Notes under the pieces: model-generated | The model's input: the letters and a program-made list of their open reading frames with translations, nothing else | The model's database searches: none | What the model was told of the DNA's origin: nothing | In this document: one piece after another, positions 60,572-64,000 of the stretch | Layout of the letters: every line of letters starts with the position of its first letter | How positions within the stretch are numbered: the first letter of the stretch is position 1 | Translations under genes and position numbers: made by a program | DNA from: CAG-964 sp902789345 | GTDB taxonomy: Bacteria; Bacillota; Clostridia; Oscillospirales; Acutalibacteraceae | Strand: one strand, 5' to 3' | NCBI GenBank assembly: GCA_052117325.1 | Contig: JBQKJJ010000005.1 | DNA length: 64,000 nt

Positions 60572-61717
60572 TTGAAATGGTGGCTGTCTGTTACTGCGTG
60601 TGTAATTTTAATTTTTGCGGTGTGCTTTTCCGCTGCCGCCGATAATGACGATAAAACGGGGGTATCTGTGTCTGCTCATTGTGCGGTTTTGTACTGTGCA
60701 AATAATAACAGCGTTGTTTTTGAAAAGAACGCCGACAAAAAAATGAGTATGGCAAGTACAACTAAAATTATGACCTCCCTAATAACCCTGGAGAATGCAC
60801 AGGCAAACGACAAGAAGGTTACTTTTACAAAGGAAATGATTGCCGAGGGCTCCTCTATGTATCTTAAAGAGGGCTACAAGCTTAGATTGTCTGACTTGGC
60901 TACAGGTATGATGACTGTTTCGGGAAACGACGCGGCAAATGCCGCCGCTATTTCTATAGCCGGTTCTGTTGGCGAGTTTTCAAAGCTAATGAACGAAAAG
61001 GCAAAGCAAATCGGTATGAATTCCACCAATTTTGTAACACCCTCCGGCTTAGACGATGATAACCACTATTCCACAGCACATGATATGGCACTGCTTATGA
61101 ATTACGCTTTATCTAACAGCAGTTTTGCAGAGCTTACAGCAAAAAAGACAGCAGGAGTAACCTTTATTCAGCCAAAGGATATGACTATAAGCTACAGAAA
61201 CCACAACAGGCTTTTGTCGCTGTATCAGTATTGTACAGGCGGCAAAACAGGCTTTACCAAAAAGTCTGGCAGATGCTTGGTAACATCTGCCGAAAAAGAC
61301 GGGGTGCGCCTGATAGCAGTTACCTTGAATGCGCCGGACGACTGGAACGACCATATCAATATGTACAACTATGGTTTTTCAAGGCTTACAGCTGTAAAAA
61401 ATGCAGACAAGGATTTCTCATTTAAAGCCGATGTGGTAGGCGGTATGACAGACACAGTAGGAGTTAGGCCTGCGGCAGCTGTTGATTATGTTAAGCAAGC
61501 CGACAGCGAAAGCGGTATAAGCAGAAAGGTTATTATAAATAACTTTCTGTATGCTCCCCTTGAGAAGGGGCAGGTAGTTGGCAGGGCAGAATATTATTCA
61601 GACGGGAAGCTGGTTTGCACTATACCTCTGATTACTGAAAAAGCTGTGGATTACAGAGAAAAAGAGAAATCTTTTTTTGAAAATATCTTTGACTGGTGTG
61701 CAGGAATTTTTAAATAG
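60572..61717 (+). CDS. D-alanyl-D-alanine carboxypeptidase (DacF-type)
   Basis: Serine peptidase S11 that trims peptidoglycan side chains. A signal peptide is at 1-24. The active-site S62xxK65 in MASTTKIM, SGN near 120 in VSGNDAA and K225TG in GGKTGFTKKSG are complete. The C-terminal PBP5-type domain follows (about 270-380). It starts at a TTG with GGAGTGA upstream. Placed after ytfJ, it is likely the DacF-type enzyme that acts on the spore cortex, though a vegetative role is possible. Confidence 0.92.
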   Translation: MKWWLSVTACVILIFAVCFSAAADNDDKTGVSVSAHCAVLYCANNNSVVFEKNADKKMSMASTTKIMTSLITLENAQANDKKVTFTKEMIAEGSSMYLKEGYKLRLSDLATGMMTVSGNDAANAAAISIAGSVGEFSKLMNEKAKQIGMNSTNFVTPSGLDDDNHYSTAHDMALLMNYALSNSSFAELTAKKTAGVTFIQPKDMTISYRNHNRLLSLYQYCTGGKTGFTKKSGRCLVTSAEKDGVRLIAVTLNAPDDWNDHINMYNYGFSRLTAVKNADKDFSFKADVVGGMTDTVGVRPAAAVDYVKQADSESGISRKVIINNFLYAPLEKGQVVGRAEYYSDGKLVCTIPLITEKAVDYREKEKSFFENIFDWCAGIFK

Positions 61718-61821
61718 ATTTTTGGGCAAAAAGGAAATTGGCAAAAAGCCTTAAATGTTAAGGCTTGGAATTATAAAGTAAAAAGGCAGAACACTATGTG
61801 TACAGCCGGAAAGAGGATTTT

Positions 61822-62580
61822 ATGAACAATAGCAAGGGCTTGGTAAGACTGCAAAAATATATGGCAGACTTAGGAATTGCCTCCAGAAGAAAGTCAGAGC
61901 AGATGATAGCTGACGGTATGGTAAAGGTAAACGGCAGAGTTGCCACAATAGGCGACAAGGTAAATCCTAAAAAGGATAAGGTTACCGTAAAGGGCAGAAA
62001 AATTGCCGCCGGAGCAAGGGCTAAAAGGTATTACATTATGCTGAATAAGCCTAGGGGCTATGTTACCACCATGAGTGACGAAATGGGCAGAAAGTGCGTG
62101 GCAGAGCTGGTAAAGGATATACCTGCAAGAATATATCCGGTAGGCAGACTGGACAGAGATTCCGAGGGTTTACTGCTAATGACAAACGACGGTGAATTTG
62201 CCAACAAGGTTACCCACCCGTCTAAGCATGTTTACAAGGTTTACCGTGTAACTGTAAGGCCGGCTATAAATGAAGAACAGCTTGTTGAAATGAGTAGCGG
62301 TATGGTTATTGACGGCAGAAAGACAGCCCCGGCAGAGGTAAGGGTTGTTCAGCGTGAAGAGGGCAGATGCGTTCTTGAAATAATTCTGCGTGAAGGCAGA
62401 AACAGACAAATTAGAAAAATGTGCGAGCAGCTTGGTTTAGAGGTGCCTAGACTTAAGCGTATTGCTGTAGGTCAGGTTAAGCTGGGAGGACTAAAGTCAG
62501 GTGCATGGAGAGAGCTTACAAAGGACGAGGTTCACCGCTTGCAGGCAAACTCCAACACAACAGAGGTTGACTATTATTAA
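61822..62580 (+). CDS. 23S rRNA pseudouridine synthase (RluB/RsuA family)
   Basis: A 252-residue enzyme. The S4 RNA-binding domain is at about 5-60 (RLQKYMADLGIASRRKSEQMI). The catalytic Asp111 lies in GRLDRDSEGLLL. REGRNRQIRKMCEQLGLEV near 190-208 completes the family. The ATG at 61822 has AGAGG five bases upstream; the GTG at 61798 is further out. RluB-type modification of 23S rRNA helix 89 is the usual role of this gene next to scpAB. 16S rRNA (RsuA) is less likely. Confidence 0.93.
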   Translation: MNNSKGLVRLQKYMADLGIASRRKSEQMIADGMVKVNGRVATIGDKVNPKKDKVTVKGRKIAAGARAKRYYIMLNKPRGYVTTMSDEMGRKCVAELVKDIPARIYPVGRLDRDSEGLLLMTNDGEFANKVTHPSKHVYKVYRVTVRPAINEEQLVEMSSGMVIDGRKTAPAEVRVVQREEGRCVLEIILREGRNRQIRKMCEQLGLEVPRLKRIAVGQVKLGGLKSGAWRELTKDEVHRLQANSNTTEVDYY

Positions 62581-62605
62581 AACATATATTTACGGTTAAA
62601 CCGTA

Positions 62606-62650
62606 AAAAAGTAGCGGCAGCAAGGTTTTTACCTGCTGCCGCCACTTTTA
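62606..62650. terminator. Bidirectional terminator between rluB and DUF6514
   Basis: A strong stem AAAGTAGCGGCAGCA with TGCTGCCGCCACTTT (one mismatch) between 62606 and 62650 has an A-run on the left and T-run on the right. A separate ACGGTTAAACCGT palindrome lies at 62592-62604. Confidence 0.85.
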
Positions 62651-62753
62651 ATTAAGGGGTTATATGGGTTTAGTGTGTAGATATTAGCTAATTAATAATT
62701 TTTACGGGGTTATGAATCTCTTTTGTTGATTTGTGTTAAAAAATATTTCTCTT

Positions 62754-62999
62754 TTATACAGCGGTAGGCTGTTGCTCTAAAAGGTAGTCCTCAATAATAA
62801 CAGGCAAATGAACAAGCTCCACATTGAAGCTGTTGCATTTGTTTACAAATGCAGTGGCATCGTCCTGTTTTAAAAATATGTCCGATATATGTGCAAGCTC
62901 TTCGCCTGTTTTATTGCTGTAGGCGCATACCCCGTAGGCTGTGTATTTGCCCAAAACATCGTTTATAATTTTTTCACAAATAACCCTGTATGTAACCAT
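62754..62999 (-). CDS. DUF6514 family protein
   Basis: An 81-residue soluble protein. YGVCAYSNKTGEELAHISDIFLKQDDATAFVNKCN (about 22-56) matches the small DUF6514 family of Clostridia, which has no known role. An AGGAAT site precedes the ATG. It has its own unit, bounded by the bidirectional terminator. Confidence 0.78.
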   Translation of the reverse strand: MVTYRVICEKIINDVLGKYTAYGVCAYSNKTGEELAHISDIFLKQDDATAFVNKCNSFNVELVHLPVIIEDYLLEQQPTAV

Positions 63000-63185
63000 C
63001 TATTCCTCCGTAAAAAACAAACTGTCATTTCTTCGATGTGGTTTTTTACTATGTGTTTATTATAATTGAATATTCAAAATTTTGTTAAATGTTTTGAAAT
63101 TGACAGCTTTTTAAATGAAAATGACACACAAAATTTGTATAATGTCATAAAATTATATTTGACTACATTTTTTGTCAAAAATCGA

Positions 63186-63214
63186 TTTAAGGTTTGCGAA
63201 ATTTATGGTATAAT
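63186..63214 (+). promoter_or_regulatory. Putative extended -10 promoter of the LytTR regulator gene
   Basis: TATAAT at 63209-63214 has TG one base before it, giving an extended -10. The -35 region (TTTAAG at 63186) is poor. It lies about 80 bases before the ATG. Confidence 0.5.
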
Positions 63215-63297
63215 GTACCCGTAGAGGATTTTGTTATTTATCTACGGTTATTATTCATAATTTTGTTGTTAGTGTAATGTAAGGAGAAATAGGAGTT

Positions 63298-64000
63298 ATG
63301 TTGATAGGCGTTTGTGACGATAGCTCACTTGACAGGGACATTATAGCTGACTTTCTGGGTAATTATCTTAGTGAAAAGGGTATTGAACACAGCATTAACA
63401 TATATGAAAACGGCTCAAACCTAATATACGATGTTCAGGACGGCACGCTGCTGGATATTATATTTTTGGATATTTATTTAGAAAACGGTGAAATGGGTAT
63501 AGAGGTTGCAAGAAAGCTGAGGCAGAATAACTACTGCGGAAAGATAGTCTTTTTAACGGCAAGTGCAGACTTTGCCATAGACAGCTACGAGGTAGAGGCC
63601 AGCGGCTATTTGCTGAAGCCACACAGTTACGAGAAGCTTTGCAGCGTTATGGACAGAATAGTTAAAAATATTACATCTGATGTTAAAACTTACAATATAA
63701 GTGTCCGTGGCGGCATTGTTCGTATTCCCCACAAAAATATTACATATATTGAAAGCAATAATTCAAAGTGTATTTTACATACAAGCAAAAACGAGGAATA
63801 TACTGTGTACAAGCGCCTTAGCGAAATAGAGCAGGAGCTTAACGACAGCTGTTTTTTAAGGTGTCACCAAAGCTTTTTGGTTAATATGAACTATATACAA
63901 AGGGCAGATAAGGAGTTTACCCTTATTAACGGCGATACTGTGTCTATACGGCAAAGGAATTTAAAAGCAATTAAACAGGTGTATTTGAATTATTTAAAAG
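63298..64000 (+). CDS. LytTR-family response regulator (3' end cut by the window)
   Basis: ATG at 63298 with AGGAG nine bases upstream; the frame stays open to base 64000, so the stop codon lies outside. About 234 residues are visible. The receiver has acidic residues DD near 7-8, D59 in IIFLDIYLENGEMG as phosphoacceptor, and KP near 110. The LytTR DNA-binding domain follows (about 138-234; IPHKNITYIESNN, FLRCHQSFLVNMNYI). AgrA/ComE-like regulators answer peptide signals or cell-surface changes with a membrane kinase, which may lie just beyond the window. Confidence 0.93.
   Translation, partial: MLIGVCDDSSLDRDIIADFLGNYLSEKGIEHSINIYENGSNLIYDVQDGTLLDIIFLDIYLENGEMGIEVARKLRQNNYCGKIVFLTASADFAIDSYEVEASGYLLKPHSYEKLCSVMDRIVKNITSDVKTYNISVRGGIVRIPHKNITYIESNNSKCILHTSKNEEYTVYKRLSEIEQELNDSCFLRCHQSFLVNMNYIQRADKEFTLINGDTVSIRQRNLKAIKQVYLNYLK

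Noticed and set aside
61748..61770. Small hairpin AGCCTT/AAGGCT between dacF and rluB
   Set aside because: The T-run lies on the minus strand side, where no gene needs it, so it is not called as a terminator.

Overview
The window looks like chromosomal DNA from an AT-rich, anaerobic, spore-forming member of the Clostridia, most likely a Ruminococcus bromii-like starch degrader. Four sets of genes point there. (1) Starch and amylosome-type parts: a type I pullulanase with CBM26/MucBP-like modules and a secreted CotH-family protein carrying a CBM26-like module and a C-terminal type I dockerin. (2) Sporulation genes: spoVAC, an alpha/beta SASP, a SpoIIM-family gene, ytfJ/gerW, and a DacF-type carboxypeptidase next to scpAB. 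(3) Strict fermentative metabolism: pflB-pflA, the hydrogenase maturase hydF and small ferredoxins. (4) Firmicutes-type features: a leucine T-box, an L27 with a cleavable N-terminal extension next to the protease Prp, ricT, mrnC and yitT. The species assignment is inference. I see no rRNA, tRNA, CRISPR array, insertion sequence or phage gene.

Layout. 1-9 kb: tail of an acyltransferase, pullulanase, T-box and leuA, then minus-strand MATE transporter, lipoprotein and ferredoxin. 8.9-10.6 kb: ricT and holB (minus). 10.9-16.3 kb: a five-gene plus-strand operon with a PHP-type tyrosine phosphatase, two Wzz/BY-kinase fusions and two membrane-anchored Ig-like proteins, closed by a strong terminator and with no glycosyltransferase nearby. 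16.4-21 kb: minus-strand flavodoxin-like exported protein, DUF2625, and a DUF2975/HTH/large membrane protein operon whose last product has a 48-bp-repeat Q/N-rich tail. 21.2-23.8 kb: the CotH-CBM26-dockerin gene. 24-25.5 kb: Fe-S protein, small conserved protein and a lone spoVAC (minus). 25.6-41.6 kb: a long co-oriented plus-strand run with a cysteine desulfurase, thiI, a chimeric class B sortase, a small orphan protein, trmB, a VCBS-like lipoprotein, a two-component system, DUF1385, prmC, recA-recX, a nucleotidyltransferase, a CNNM/HlyC-type membrane protein and a PF06541-like protein. 42-45.8 kb: SASP and the pflB-pflA operon behind a long AT-rich control region. 46.1-50.3 kb (minus): rplU-prp-rpmA, DUF6483, obgE, mrnC, yitT. 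50.4-55.9 kb (plus): proC, spoIIM, YesL-like protein, an Orn/Lys/Arg decarboxylase and hydF. 56-57 kb (minus): a frameshifted GNAT gene and rpmB. 57.2-62.6 kb (plus): M50 protease, scpA-scpB, DUF2953, ytfJ, dacF, rluB. The end has DUF6514 (minus) and a LytTR response regulator cut by the window edge.

How genes work together. Cysteine desulfurase supplies sulfur to ThiI. PflA activates PflB. Prp trims the L27 encoded beside it. ScpA and ScpB form the SMC complex. RecX modulates RecA. The phosphatase and the two BY-kinases should form a phosphorylation cycle at the membrane. The less ordinary parts are: that kinase module without polysaccharide genes; the sortase fused to a cytoplasmic domain that looks related to the product of the next gene; the dockerin-bearing CotH protein; a cysteine desulfurase whose only plausible start codon is ATT; a GNAT gene broken at an A7 run; and long unexplained leaders before hydF and pflB.
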